64,000 bases of DNA from CAWIMX01 sp963837345 (GCA_963837345.1 CAWIMX010000001.1:1054001-1118000), one strand, 5' to 3'. Positions 28,523-37,424 are shown, counted from the first letter of the stretch. Notes: a model not told the origin generated them from the letters alone. Program-made: numbers and translations.

Positions 28523-29329
28523 ATGGACTCGACTGGGCAGAGCTCGGACGCGGACCGGCAGCGGGGCATGATCCAGCGGCAATTCGCGCTTGATTTCTTC
28601 AATCCCTCCCTCGAATGGCGGCGCGTCTTCGCAGAAACCTGGGGCACCTTTCTGCTGGTGCTCGTCGCGGCCGGGGGCGGCGTCGTCGCGGCGCTGAGCG
28701 ACGGCCAGGTCACTCTGGGGATGCGGGTGGTGGCGCCGGGAATCATGGTGATGGCAATCATCTACTTCCTGGGCTCGGTGAGCGGAGCGCACCTGAATCC
28801 GGCTGTGACGCTGGCCTTTGCGGTGCGGCGCAACTTCCCCTGGAAGCGAGTCCCAGGCTACATCGTGGGACAGGTGTTCGGGAGCATCGGCGCGGCCTTC
28901 TTCCTTCGTGCCCTGTTCGGGATCATCGGAGCGCTCGGCGCGACGATGCCGGGCAGAGGTGTCACCAGCATGACGGCGCTGGCGATGGAGGTGGTGCTGA
29001 CGGCCGGGCTGGTGAACACGATCCTCGGCACCGCGTCCGGTGCGCGCAACATCGGCACGAACGGTGCCATCGCCGTGGGCGGATACATCGCCCTGGCAGG
29101 CCTGTGGGCGGCTCCGGTCAGCGGCGCTTCCATGAACCCGGCGCGTTCCCTGGCGCCGGATCTGATGCGCGGCGATTACCACACCACATGGATCTACGTC
29201 GTCGGGCCCCTGGTGGGCGCCTTGATCGGAGTGGCCTTCGAGTGGATTCTCAAAGGGAAGCCCACGGCGGCCGGCGGGATCGCCGCGCAGGGCACGCTGG
29301 ACGACGACGACCCGGCGCCAGGCGCGTGA
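28523..29329 (+). CDS. Aquaporin / MIP-family channel
   Basis: 268 residues. Six membrane helices and both NPA loops are present: GAHLNPAVTLAF in the first half and ASMNPARSLAPD in the second, with the expected Arg after the second NPA (selectivity filter). The cytoplasmic N-terminus (about 30 residues) and acidic C-terminus are longer than in AqpZ. The residues suggest a water channel rather than a glycerol facilitator, because the second NPA is followed by RS and not RD. The start at 28523 has GGAGGAGG upstream; a frame extension to 28472 lacks one. Confidence 0.88.
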   Translation: MDSTGQSSDADRQRGMIQRQFALDFFNPSLEWRRVFAETWGTFLLVLVAAGGGVVAALSDGQVTLGMRVVAPGIMVMAIIYFLGSVSGAHLNPAVTLAFAVRRNFPWKRVPGYIVGQVFGSIGAAFFLRALFGIIGALGATMPGRGVTSMTALAMEVVLTAGLVNTILGTASGARNIGTNGAIAVGGYIALAGLWAAPVSGASMNPARSLAPDLMRGDYHTTWIYVVGPLVGALIGVAFEWILKGKPTAAGGIAAQGTLDDDDPAPGA

Positions 29330-29372
29330 CGCCGAGCCCGTACCGTGCACCTCGACCGACAGAGACGATCGA

Positions 29373-29429
29373 CTAGCGTTTCTTCTTCGGCTTCCTCTGC
29401 TCCTTCTTCATCGATGTACCTTTCGACAT
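29373..29429 (-). CDS. 18-residue Lys/Arg-rich micropeptide
   Basis: Reads MSKGTSMKKEQRKPKKKR. It has AGAGGAG at ideal spacing (8 bases) before the ATG at 29429. Lys-rich micropeptides opening MSKGT are familiar as tiny unannotated genes in other proteobacterial and acidobacterial genomes, which gives some support. The charge suggests nucleic-acid or ribosome contact. Confidence 0.5.
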   Translation of the reverse strand: MSKGTSMKKEQRKPKKKR

Positions 29430-29769
29430 TCGTACACTCCTCTGCTTGGCTCTCCGCCTCAACGTTCTGAGTGTGTGGCGAGCAACTTCTGGGGTTTGCC
29501 TTGGCGAGAATCCGCGGCGCGCGGATCGCTCAGGGAAGGTGCAGGAAGTATAGACGATCGACGAGGCCCATGAGGAGAATCGTCAGGAACGCCTGCTACT
29601 GCCCGCGAATCTGGACGTCGAGCTGAATGCCGGGGAACGAGCGGAGGGCCCGGCCAGCCAGACAGATTGGGAAGGCCGAAGGAAGGCTGGAAACGGACTA
29701 TCGACGCGCGCCAGTCGCTCTCGGATTCGGCTCAAGGTGACGATCCGGTGTTGAGGCGATTCGGCCCCT
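29430..29769. other. Intergenic region without a supported gene
   Basis: Apart from the ribosome-binding site of the 18-residue gene, no coding segment, RNA or repeat could be supported in these 340 bases. Confidence 0.5.
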
Positions 29770-30279
29770 TCAGAATTGAACCGGTGGCAGCCTCAAGAGC
29801 ACCGCCTGCTCGCGCAGGTGATGCGCGAGCCGGGCATGGCGTCCCCGCCACGGCTCAAAATGGGCCGCAAGCGTATCGAGCAGCCGGGCCTTGTGCGGCG
29901 ACGACTCCTGCACGGCGGCCCGGCTGAAGAACGCGGCTCCGAGCTGCGCGTACCAGCGAATGTTGTGCCGCCGGCGCATCTGGTCTTCGAAGAACCCGGC
30001 CAGCACCAGGCACTGCGCGCCTGCCGTCTCCATCATCAGGCCGTCGCGCCACAGCGTCGCGTCGAGCACGAAGTGATCGAACACGGCGCCGAGGTGGGGT
30101 AGCGCCGCGAAGTCGAACGTCGCCTGTGTCGACACCTGCGCGTAGTGCGCCAGGACGCTCGCGTTGTACAGCAGTTCCTGCGGCTCGACGCCGGATCCCG
30201 AGACATCCTTCAGGCGCTGGAAGAAGAAGTCCAGGGTCTGCCGGTGATCGGTTGCGAGCACGCCACCGAGCGGGCCCAT
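29770..30279 (-). CDS. Unknown protein in the groESL operon
   Basis: 169 residues with no recognised domain. It is alpha-helical, rich in Leu, His and Arg, with aromatic patches (DFFFQRLKDV, DHFVLDATLWRDG, HNIRWYAQLGAAFF). No signal peptide or membrane helix is seen, so it should be cytoplasmic. Its ATG lies 3 bases after the groEL stop on the same strand, which implies co-transcription and a possible link to chaperonin function or its clients. A membrane or enzymatic role cannot be inferred. Confidence 0.6.
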   Translation of the reverse strand: MGPLGGVLATDHRQTLDFFFQRLKDVSGSGVEPQELLYNASVLAHYAQVSTQATFDFAALPHLGAVFDHFVLDATLWRDGLMMETAGAQCLVLAGFFEDQMRRRHNIRWYAQLGAAFFSRAAVQESSPHKARLLDTLAAHFEPWRGRHARLAHHLREQAVLLRLPPVQF

Positions 30280-30282
30280 TCG

Positions 30283-31909
<1,627 letters not shown>

Positions 31910-31911
31910 GT

Positions 31912-32289
31912 TCAACGTCCCTTCCTGGTCGGGGTCTTTTTCGCGACTGCCTTGGGCCTGGCGGCGACTGCCTTGGCTGGAGCCGCCTTGACAGCTCGCA
32001 CGCCCTCGAGAGCGGCCAGCACATCGTCTTCCTTCATGATCAGGTACTCGACGCCATCCAGCTTGATCTCGTGGCCGGAGTACTTGCCGAAGAGAATCGT
32101 GTCGCCGGCCTTCACATCGAGCGCGACCCGGGCGCCGTCCTCCCGAACCTTGCCGTTCCCGGCCGCGATCACCGTGCCGCGCTGCGGTTTTTCCTTCGCA
32201 GAATCCGGAATGATGATTCCGCCGCTCTGCTGCTCGCCCTCATCGAGCCGCTGAACGAGAACGCGATCGTGAAGTGGTCTGACAAACAT
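31912..32289 (-). CDS. groES: Co-chaperonin GroES with basic C-terminal extension
   Basis: 125 residues. The GroES fold is clear: MFVRPLHDRVLVQRLDEGEQ, the mobile loop QSGGIIIPDSAKEKPQ, VRAGDT-like VKAGDTILFGKYSG and the final LIMKEDDVLAALEG. The normal protein ends there (about 97 residues); this one adds some 28 residues rich in Lys and Ala (AAPAKAVAARPKAVAKKTPT), resembling a histone-H1-like tail. AGGAG precedes the ATG at 32289. No CIRCE element is present upstream; a Crp-like palindrome and a TAAGGT -10 box at 32498-32503 suggest a different control, with a 200-base leader. Confidence 0.92.
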   Translation of the reverse strand: MFVRPLHDRVLVQRLDEGEQQSGGIIIPDSAKEKPQRGTVIAAGNGKVREDGARVALDVKAGDTILFGKYSGHEIKLDGVEYLIMKEDDVLAALEGVRAVKAAPAKAVAARPKAVAKKTPTRKGR

Positions 32290-32497
32290 GAAGTCGGCTC
32301 CTGACTCGCGGAAACGAGTCGGCGAAACGTGAATATTCAGTCCTGCTCGCGCTCGACCGTGACCGTGACCGTCTGCGCTCTCAGGTGCGGAGTCGCGGTC
32401 CTCGCGGCCAGGGTCCACGACCGCGAGTGAGACGAAGGCAAGGTGTCCGGGTCGGGGTTCGCCCACCAGGACAGGTCGCCTCACGCACCCGTCTATC

Positions 32498-32503
32498 ACC
32501 TTA
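32498..32503 (-). promoter_or_regulatory. -10 element TAAGGT of the groES operon
   Basis: The centre of the palindrome at 32525-32540 falls 41.5 bases upstream of the start point predicted 7 bases after this box. Confidence 0.45.
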
Positions 32504-32524
32504 GAAGATCGCGCGGAATGCGTC

Positions 32525-32540
32525 TGTGCACTTTCGCACA
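32525..32540. promoter_or_regulatory. Crp/Fnr-type operator, perfect (TGTGC-ACTTTC-GCACA)
   Basis: A perfect palindrome between divergent groES and the GIY-YIG-like gene. It is at about -41.5 to groES and -42.5 to the rightward promoter (-10 TACGCT at 32563-32568), so it may activate both. Confidence 0.6.
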
Positions 32541-32562
32541 GCCCGCGACGATTCACGGAAGC

Positions 32563-32568
32563 TACGCT
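32563..32568 (+). promoter_or_regulatory. -10 element TACGCT of the GIY-YIG-like gene
   Basis: Ends 8 bases before the ATG at 32577, so the message is probably leaderless. Confidence 0.4.
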
Positions 32569-32576
32569 GACGCAGG

Positions 32577-32882
32577 ATGCGAACGGTGATAGGAGAGGCG
32601 TACACGCTCGGCCCCGCAGGGATTCACCAGGCTCCGGAGGGTTCCGGCGTGTACACCATCTTCTCGCGGAGGCGCTGGGTCTATGTCGGCGCGAGCGATA
32701 ACATCCGGCGCAGCCTGTTCCACCATCTGAACGGTTCGCCGCCGCGCCTGAGCGGTCACGGCCCGCTCTCGTTCACGTTCGAACTGGCGGGCGCCGGCGA
32801 CCGAACTGCCCGGTGGCAGGCCATGGTGCAGGACCTCAAGCCGGCATGCCGGGATGCGACCGAGGGACACGGGACCGCATGA
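32577..32882 (+). CDS. GIY-YIG-like protein, catalytic Glu apparently missing
   Basis: 101 residues built around one GIY-YIG fold: GVYTIF (GIY) at 24-29, WVYVGAS (YIG) and DNIRRSLFHHL carrying the catalytic Arg. The C-terminal helix, where a metal-binding Glu normally sits (form ExxLI..L.P), reads RWQAMVQDLKPAC, with Gln instead. Nuclease activity is therefore doubtful; DNA or RNA binding may remain. The start has no Shine-Dalgarno but a -10 box 8 bases upstream. The stop overlaps the start of the next small gene (ATGA). Confidence 0.65.
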   Translation: MRTVIGEAYTLGPAGIHQAPEGSGVYTIFSRRRWVYVGASDNIRRSLFHHLNGSPPRLSGHGPLSFTFELAGAGDRTARWQAMVQDLKPACRDATEGHGTA

Positions 32883-33028
32883 GCGGCCTGCGCCGCGGCC
32901 TCAGCTTCCTTGACGATGCGGCGACGCTGCTGCTGATCGTCCTCTCGGTCCCGGTGGTCATCCTCGTGATCGGGACGCCCGTCGCGTTGTTCGTGCGCCT
33001 CTTGCTCGCGATCGCGCGGCGGCTCTAG
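32879..33028 (+). CDS. Small membrane protein (49 aa) coupled to the GIY-YIG-like gene
   Basis: Starts with ATGA overlap at 32879 and reads MSGLRRGLSFLDDAATLLLI, then one or two hydrophobic stretches (VLSVPVVILVIGTPVALFVRLLLAIA) and a short basic end. Translational coupling and the clean hydrophobic profile support a real gene. Unknown function. Confidence 0.5.
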   Translation: MSGLRRGLSFLDDAATLLLIVLSVPVVILVIGTPVALFVRLLLAIARRL

Positions 33029-33125
33029 GCGCTTCGCGAGAACGGCGGCGGGACCATCGCGATGGCGAGGCGAGGAAGGCCTCGACGTCGAGCGGCCGCG
33101 TCTTTGATGAGGGCACGCGAGTAGT

Positions 33126-34187
33126 ATGGCAGGAGCGATTGTCCATCGACGTGCGGCCATGGCCGGCGCCGTGCTGGTCGTCGCGGTCCTGCCCGCCGCC
33201 CAGGCTGGCTCGACGGTGGACACGCTCGTCCAAGAGACGCTTGGGTTTTCGGCCGCGGACATGCGGGCGTTCGACGCCGGGGCCGCGGTGATCCGGAGCC
33301 TCGACACGCCGGTGCGGGAGGAGCTCGCGCACGTCGCGGCCGTGCACGTGAACGCCGCGCCTGCACGCTTTCTCGATCGGTTCCGCGACATCGTGCGGTT
33401 CGAACAAGGCCCGGGCATTCCCCAGATCGGACGCTTCAGCACGCCCCCTCGCCCCGAGGACCTGGCGGGGCTGACACTGCCAGCGGCGGACGTCGCGGCG
33501 TTGCGCGCGTGCCGGCCGGGCGACTGCGCTCTGAAGCTCCCTGCGGCGGCAATGAGCCGGTTCCGGAATGACGTGAACTGGGCATCGCCCGGCGCGGCGG
33601 AGCAGGCCAACGCGATCGCGCGCGACATGCTCCTCGATCTGGTCCTGGCGTACCAGCGGGACGGCAACGCCGCGCTCGGCTCCTATGAGGACGGCCGCGA
33701 GCCGATGTCGGTCGAGGGCCAGTTCCGCGCGCTCATCGCCAGCGACGATCCGCTGCCCGCACCCGTGCCGGCGCTGCTCGCCTACCTGGACGACTACCCG
33801 CGAGGCCGCCCGCCAGTCGCCGAGGACTTCTTCTACTGGACGGTCGTGGACTTCGGCCTCAAGCAGACGATTCGCCTGAACCATGTCGTGATCTATCCAC
33901 TGGCGGCGAGCCCGTCGTCGCCGGTTTCGTACGCGATCGCGATCAAGCAACTCTACGCGAGCCACTACTTCTTCACGACGCTCGAACTGCGATTCTTGAT
34001 CGACGACGACCGCCGGGCCGGTGTCGACGGCCTCGCGCTCGTGTCGGTCACGCGATCGCGCAACGACGGGATGACGGGCTTCAAGGGCCTGTTCCTGCGG
34101 CCGATCATCAGCCGCCGATCGCGCGACGCGGTCCGCGTCTACCTGGAGCACGTCAAGCAGCAGGTGGAGCGGCCGTTGACGCCCTGA
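33126..34187 (+). CDS. Exported protein of unknown function
   Basis: 353 residues. A signal peptide (MAGAVLVVAVLPAAQAGST in the downstream-start version at 33159, or the longer form from 33126) is followed by a mostly helical mature protein with conserved-looking features: FLDRFRDIVRFEQG, ADVAALRACRPGDCALKLP with two Cys residues, EDFFYWTVVDFGLKQTIRLNH and SHYFFTTLELRFLIDDD. Homologous unnamed proteins are known in other soil bacteria. It lies 98 bases after the small membrane gene and may share its transcript. I cannot assign a function. Confidence 0.7.
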   Translation: MAGAIVHRRAAMAGAVLVVAVLPAAQAGSTVDTLVQETLGFSAADMRAFDAGAAVIRSLDTPVREELAHVAAVHVNAAPARFLDRFRDIVRFEQGPGIPQIGRFSTPPRPEDLAGLTLPAADVAALRACRPGDCALKLPAAAMSRFRNDVNWASPGAAEQANAIARDMLLDLVLAYQRDGNAALGSYEDGREPMSVEGQFRALIASDDPLPAPVPALLAYLDDYPRGRPPVAEDFFYWTVVDFGLKQTIRLNHVVIYPLAASPSSPVSYAIAIKQLYASHYFFTTLELRFLIDDDRRAGVDGLALVSVTRSRNDGMTGFKGLFLRPIISRRSRDAVRVYLEHVKQQVERPLTP

Positions 34188-34193
34188 CGTCCT

Positions 34194-34209
34194 GTGCGAT
34201 CGAGGACAG
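34194..34209. promoter_or_regulatory. Crp/Fnr-type operator (TGTGC-GATCGA-GGACA, one mismatch)
   Basis: Just after the stop of the exported protein and about 200 bases before the porin ATG. No good -10 box lies at the expected distance (CATCAT only). Confidence 0.45.
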
Positions 34210-34405
34210 ACACCAGTCAACCATCCCCCCATCATGGAGGGGTGAAATCAGGACCCGCGTCGAAAGTTCTGGGCGTCGAGAAGGCCGCAGTCAAGTTCAG
34301 ACAAGGCGCGACCATCTTCAAGCAGGATGACAACACCACTCGGTACGGCAGGCCGCTCAAGAGCGAGGCTGCTCGACCAAACGTCGGCGCACCAGGAGTG
34401 AAGCG

Positions 34406-35002
34406 ATGAGACGACTGATATTCGGTGGCGTATTCGTGATGGCGGTGGCGGCGTTCTCCACTCCGGCGTGGGCGCAGCTGGGTGGCGGCGTCAAGGCGGG
34501 CGTGAACCTCGCGAGCATTTCCGGATTCAACAACGCGGGCGACTCGACCAGCGAGCGCACGGGGTTGGTGGTGGGCGGGTTCCTGACCGCGGGTCTCGCG
34601 CCCATGATTGCGATCCAACCCGAAGTGTTGTTCTCCATGCAGGGCTCCAAGCTGCACTTCGGCGCGTCAGGGGTCTCGACCGACACCACGTCCAAACTCG
34701 ACTATGTCCAGGTGCCGGTGCTGCTCCGGTTCGGGAACAGTGGTAAAGACACGGCGAGTGTGTACGGCCTCGTAGGGCCGACGTTCGGCCTTCTCATGCG
34801 CGCCAACCAGGATGGCGAGGATATCAAGGACCAGTTGAAGAACACGGACATGGGCGTCGCCGTGGGCGTCGGCGTGAGCCTGTCGCGACTCCTTGCTGAA
34901 GGGCGCTACACGTACGGCCTGACTGATCTCAACAAAGTCGAGGAGCCGAGCGGCGCCAACCGGAACCGCGTGATCTCGATCTTGATCGGCCTGGCCTTCT
35001 GA
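34406..35002 (+). CDS. Outer-membrane beta-barrel protein, PorT-like
   Basis: 198 residues with a signal peptide (cleavage after PAWA|Q). The mature protein opens GGGVKAGVNLASISGF and follows with amphipathic strands (LVVGGFLTAGLAPMIAIQPEVLF, LDYVQVPVLLRFG) and ends NRVISILIGLAF, with the aromatic terminal residue required for barrel insertion. This is the PorT/OMP_b-brl_2 type of eight-stranded barrel common in Bacteroidota and Acidobacteriota. A good RBS (AGGAG) lies 8 bases upstream. The gene is probably expressed from the operator-containing region 34190-34400. Confidence 0.8.
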   Translation: MRRLIFGGVFVMAVAAFSTPAWAQLGGGVKAGVNLASISGFNNAGDSTSERTGLVVGGFLTAGLAPMIAIQPEVLFSMQGSKLHFGASGVSTDTTSKLDYVQVPVLLRFGNSGKDTASVYGLVGPTFGLLMRANQDGEDIKDQLKNTDMGVAVGVGVSLSRLLAEGRYTYGLTDLNKVEEPSGANRNRVISILIGLAF

Positions 35003-35050
35003 CCAGGCGCTGGAAGCCCTGCACCCAACCTTCCGGGTCGTCATCTTTGG

Positions 35051-35275
35051 TCAGGACCGCGAGCGCATCCCGACGATGAGCAGCGCAACGCCGCCGATGA
35101 CCGCCGCCCCTCCGATAATCGGCGGGAGCGGCACGGTCTTCTGATGCTCGGCCGTCGCGTGGAGCGGACCCATATTCAGCACCGTGTCACGGCTGGTGTA
35201 GGTGAATCCCTGATACGCGAGCGCGGCGACGCCGAGCACGATCAGGATGAGACCGAGCATGGCTGTAGGTTTCAT
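35051..35275 (-). CDS. DUF3185 small membrane protein
   Basis: 74 residues. Two membrane helices (about 4-24 and 49-68) flank a periplasmic loop RDTVLNMGPLHATAEHQKTVPLPP. The sequence LGLILIVLGVAALAYQGFTYTSRDTVL is close to the DUF3185 profile, a family seen in stress-responsive small membrane proteins. The start at 35275 is chosen because the longer frame to 35320 adds an unlikely charged region. A perfect Crp-type palindrome lies 78 bases upstream. Confidence 0.75.
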   Translation of the reverse strand: MKPTAMLGLILIVLGVAALAYQGFTYTSRDTVLNMGPLHATAEHQKTVPLPPIIGGAAVIGGVALLIVGMRSRS

Positions 35276-35340
35276 GGCGTTCTTCAAGCCGCGTGACGAC
35301 CCTTCGTCGACCGCGTGCACCTCCTACCGTGACACGCGGC

Positions 35341-35484
35341 TCAGCCCGCGGCTGTGCAGAACGGCACACCCCCGTGCGGGCGCTTGCCGTCGGAGGAGAG
35401 CGTCGCCGGCTCCTGCACATGGACGGGCGGTGCGATCAACAGCGCCATCACGCCCGCGCCGCACGCGGCATCTCTCACCTTCAT
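35341..35484 (-). CDS. Possible small exported peptide (47 aa)
   Basis: Reads MKVRDAACGAGVMALLIAPP with a likely signal peptide, then a short polar stretch ending in VPFCTAAG. CAGGAG stands 9 bases before the ATG, and a perfect Crp-type palindrome lies 64 bases upstream. Its last codons overlap the palindrome at 35353-35368, so part of it may be regulatory DNA; this keeps confidence low. Confidence 0.35.
   Translation of the reverse strand: MKVRDAACGAGVMALLIAPPVHVQEPATLSSDGKRPHGGVPFCTAAG
35353..35368. promoter_or_regulatory. Crp/Fnr-type operator, perfect (TGTGC-AGAACG-GCACA)
   Basis: 78 bases upstream of the DUF3185 start. The -10 at the class II distance is weak (TAGGAG about 4 bases off). 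Confidence 0.5.
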
Positions 35485-35547
35485 CGTCGCTCTCCTGTTT
35501 GGGTCCGCCCCATCTTCCGCGCTTCCCTCGCGCACCCTCGCCGCGCT

Positions 35548-35563
35548 TGTGCAATTGGGCACA
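35548..35563. promoter_or_regulatory. Crp/Fnr-type operator, perfect (TGTGC-AATTGG-GCACA)
   Basis: One of two tandem sites 54 bases apart, centre to centre, between the small exported peptide and the zinc-ribbon gene. Confidence 0.5.
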
Positions 35564-35601
35564 TGCCCGTTCGAGCGCCTTTCCGACGCGATTCAAGGGT
35601 G

Positions 35602-35617
35602 TGTGCCCTTTCGAACA
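35602..35617. promoter_or_regulatory. Crp/Fnr-type operator (TGTGC-CCTTTC-GAACA, one mismatch)
   Basis: The centre lies 42.5 bases before the start point predicted from TAACGT at 35640-35645, the class II activator position for the zinc-ribbon gene. Confidence 0.5.
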
Positions 35618-35670
35618 GCCGGCCGGCAATGGATGCGCCTAACGTTCGTCTGAGGAGGTGGAACGCCGTC

Positions 35671-35907
35671 GTGGATAACGCCCCGGCCGCCGCGGATCCC
35701 GTGACGTGCCCGTACTGTCGCTCGGCGTTGAAACGAACGTGGGACCGAGGGCTGGCCGCGTTCGAATGCGAGCGGTGCGGCCGGTTCCTGAATTACGCCT
35801 CGGTGTGGTTCTCGTCGACGACGAGTCGGTCACCAATCGGCGGGGATGTTCAGCACCGAGATCGCCTCCTCACCTGGCGCCCGCGCCACCGTGCAGGTAC
35901 CGCGTGA
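35671..35907 (+). CDS. Small zinc-ribbon protein
   Basis: 78 residues from GTG at 35671. Two Cys pairs, CPYC near residue 13 and CERCG near 33, form a zinc ribbon; the rest is short and basic, ending in an Arg-rich tail. GAGGAGG at 35652-35658 lies 12 bases before the GTG, and the predicted transcription start (35652) makes the alternative ATG at 35629 impossible for that promoter. The C-terminus runs over the relic PBP sequence on the other strand, so its last 25 codons may be accidental. Confidence 0.45.
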   Translation: MDNAPAAADPVTCPYCRSALKRTWDRGLAAFECERCGRFLNYASVWFSSTTSRSPIGGDVQHRDRLLTWRPRHRAGTA

Positions 35908-36085
35908 TGCGTTTCTCCATCTCTGCGGGATACGCCGGCTCCGCTCCCGACGAGGCCATCGCGGTAGACCCCTGCCATCAGTTCCCGAAATATCGTGACG
36001 ATCCGTCAACCCCGTCACGTCGGGCCGACGAACAAACGCATCCCTGAAGTCGTTGGTCGTCCCGGTCTTGTCCATCACGACAATC
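35870..36085 (-). pseudogene. Relic of a class A penicillin-binding protein C-terminus
   Basis: Minus-strand fragments in successive frames reproduce the end of a PBP1A-type transpeptidase: VMDKTGTTNDFRDAFV (KTG box, usual form GKTGTTNDFRDAWFVG), then IFRELMAGVYRDGLVG and finally EMEKRITRYLHGGAGAR followed by a stop. The parts are in the right order but in different frames and closer together than in a real protein, with the middle deleted. Nothing upstream belongs to it, because the lipoprotein gene begins at once. A decayed copy left by deletion. Confidence 0.6.
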
Positions 36086-36096
36086 GGGAACGCGGG

Positions 36097-36900
36097 CTAC
36101 TCGATCGGCACCTGGACGTCGACGTCGCCCCTGAGCGTGGCCGTCAGCGTGGCACCCACGGCGTGCTGGACTTCGTCGCCAGCGGTCTCAAGGACGACCG
36201 CCGTCCCGGCTCCACCGCCGATGACCGCACCCTTCGCGGCACCGCCCTTGCCCCCAAGGATGCCGCCAATGACCGCCCCGGCGCCCGCGCCGATGCCGAT
36301 CTTCGCGGCATCCTCGGTCTTCGTGGCGTCGGCCGTCTCCGAATACGTCCCGTCGATGTCGTACCGATCATCCCGGCCCGCGACCGAAAGCGCCGTGAAC
36401 CGCAGACTGATGCTGGCCAGGCCTCTGACCTTCGCCGACCGCTCGACGGCGCTGACCGCGCCGGTCAGTACGCTGCCTGCCGGCCAGACTTCGACGCCGC
36501 CGATCGAGACAGCCTCGGCCAGCGTCGCGTCGACCTGGTCGCCCACCCGGCTGGTGGCTGAATCGATCGCGGATGTGAGCCTCAGAGACAGCGAGGTGCC
36601 CTGCGGGACCGTGTACTCCCGAAACGTCGCGGCCGCCGGTAAGACGACGGGCGTGCCCGCGTCCACCATCCGCACATCGACGATGTCGCGCCTCCGGATC
36701 GATCGCGTCGTGCGCCCGGCGGTGACTTCCACGTTCTGCTCGTTGCGGCCGGTCACCGTGCCCTGGACCACGCCGCCGTCGGCCCTGGTCACGGCGACAT
36801 CCTGCCCGACTTCGACGGCGTCCAGGTCGGGCCCCTTCGCACAGGCCGCCGTCACGAGCACGCACGCCGCAATCGCGACGTGACGCGACATCTTCATCAT
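36097..36900 (-). CDS. Lipoprotein with glycine-zipper segment
   Basis: 267 residues. The signal ends in the lipobox VTAAC. A small SH3-like or barrel domain (ADGGVVQGTVTGRNEQNVEVTAG) and a second beta-domain with VPQGTSLSLRLTSAIDSATSRVG follow; after these a Gly-rich membrane-associating zipper (IGIGAGAGAVIGGILGGKGG) resembles those of the glycine-zipper 2TM family and YMGG-like proteins. Envelope location is clear; function is not. It begins 34 bases after the PA2779-like gene on the same strand, with GGAAGGGG before the ATG, so they form an operon. Confidence 0.75.
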   Translation of the reverse strand: MMKMSRHVAIAACVLVTAACAKGPDLDAVEVGQDVAVTRADGGVVQGTVTGRNEQNVEVTAGRTTRSIRRRDIVDVRMVDAGTPVVLPAAATFREYTVPQGTSLSLRLTSAIDSATSRVGDQVDATLAEAVSIGGVEVWPAGSVLTGAVSAVERSAKVRGLASISLRFTALSVAGRDDRYDIDGTYSETADATKTEDAAKIGIGAGAGAVIGGILGGKGGAAKGAVIGGGAGTAVVLETAGDEVQHAVGATLTATLRGDVDVQVPIE

Positions 36901-36934
36901 GACCCCTTCCCTTCGTCCGAAACGGAACCGAGTG

Positions 36935-37315
36935 TTAACGAGCAACGAGGATCACGATGATGATGATGAGCAGCAGGGTCGTCGTCGAAATCACAACGGT
37001 GTTGGATCCGCCCGCCAGCTGCGCGTCAGCGGCGCGTGCCTGATCCGCCAGGCTGGCAAGCTCCACGCTGTCGAGCGCCGACACGGCGGCCTCGGCCTTG
37101 GTGACGTCGAGCCCGAGCCGATTCGCCAGATCGCGTACCTGCGAGCGCTCGAACACTCCGAGCACGGCCTCGCGGTTCTGCTGATCGGTCGCCGCCTGAT
37201 CGGCAAGGGCCTGGCGCAGGGCGGCGGGATCGACGACGTGCTGCTGGGCGATGGCCGACGTGTTCCAGAGGACCGAGCAGAGAACCAGCAAGACAGCGGT
37301 TGTTCGGATACGCAT
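36935..37315 (-). CDS. PA2779 family protein
   Basis: 126 residues with signal peptide (cleavage after SAIA|Q) and a C-terminal hydrophobic helix TTTLLLIIIIVILVAR. The middle has the family marks: QQHVVDPAALRQALADQAATDQQNRE and RDLANRLGLDVTKAEAAVSAL (shortened here). PA2779 proteins occur next to PA2778-type C39 peptidases; here that peptidase gene lies just upstream on the same strand, which supports both calls. They are probably periplasmic and membrane-tethered. RBS GAGG 7 bases before the ATG; the promoter has -10 TACAGT and a Crp-type site at -42.5. Confidence 0.8.
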   Translation of the reverse strand: MRIRTTAVLLVLCSVLWNTSAIAQQHVVDPAALRQALADQAATDQQNREAVLGVFERSQVRDLANRLGLDVTKAEAAVSALDSVELASLADQARAADAQLAGGSNTVVISTTTLLLIIIIVILVAR

Positions 37316-37365
37316 AAACACCTCAAAGAAGACTACGTGCCCGGCACTCGAACCAGGCATGAGCG

Positions 37366-37371
37366 ACTGTA
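37366..37371 (-). promoter_or_regulatory. -10 element TACAGT of the PA2779-like operon
   Basis: The palindrome centre at 37401.5 falls 42.5 bases before the start point predicted 7 bases after the box. Confidence 0.45.
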
Positions 37372-37393
37372 GCGAGGCGGGCGGTGCCGGCGC

Positions 37394-37409
37394 TGTCCTG
37401 AACAGCACA
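37394..37409. promoter_or_regulatory. Crp/Fnr-type operator (TGTCC-TGAACA-GCACA, one mismatch)
   Basis: In the 109-base gap between the C39 peptidase stop and the PA2779-like gene, 79 bases before the latter's start codon. Confidence 0.5.
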
Positions 37410-37424
37410 AGCGGGCCCGAACGC

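Noticed and set aside
32290..32520. CIRCE heat-shock element upstream of groES
   Set aside because: No TTAGCACTC-N9-GAGTGCTAA or near match was found in the leader.
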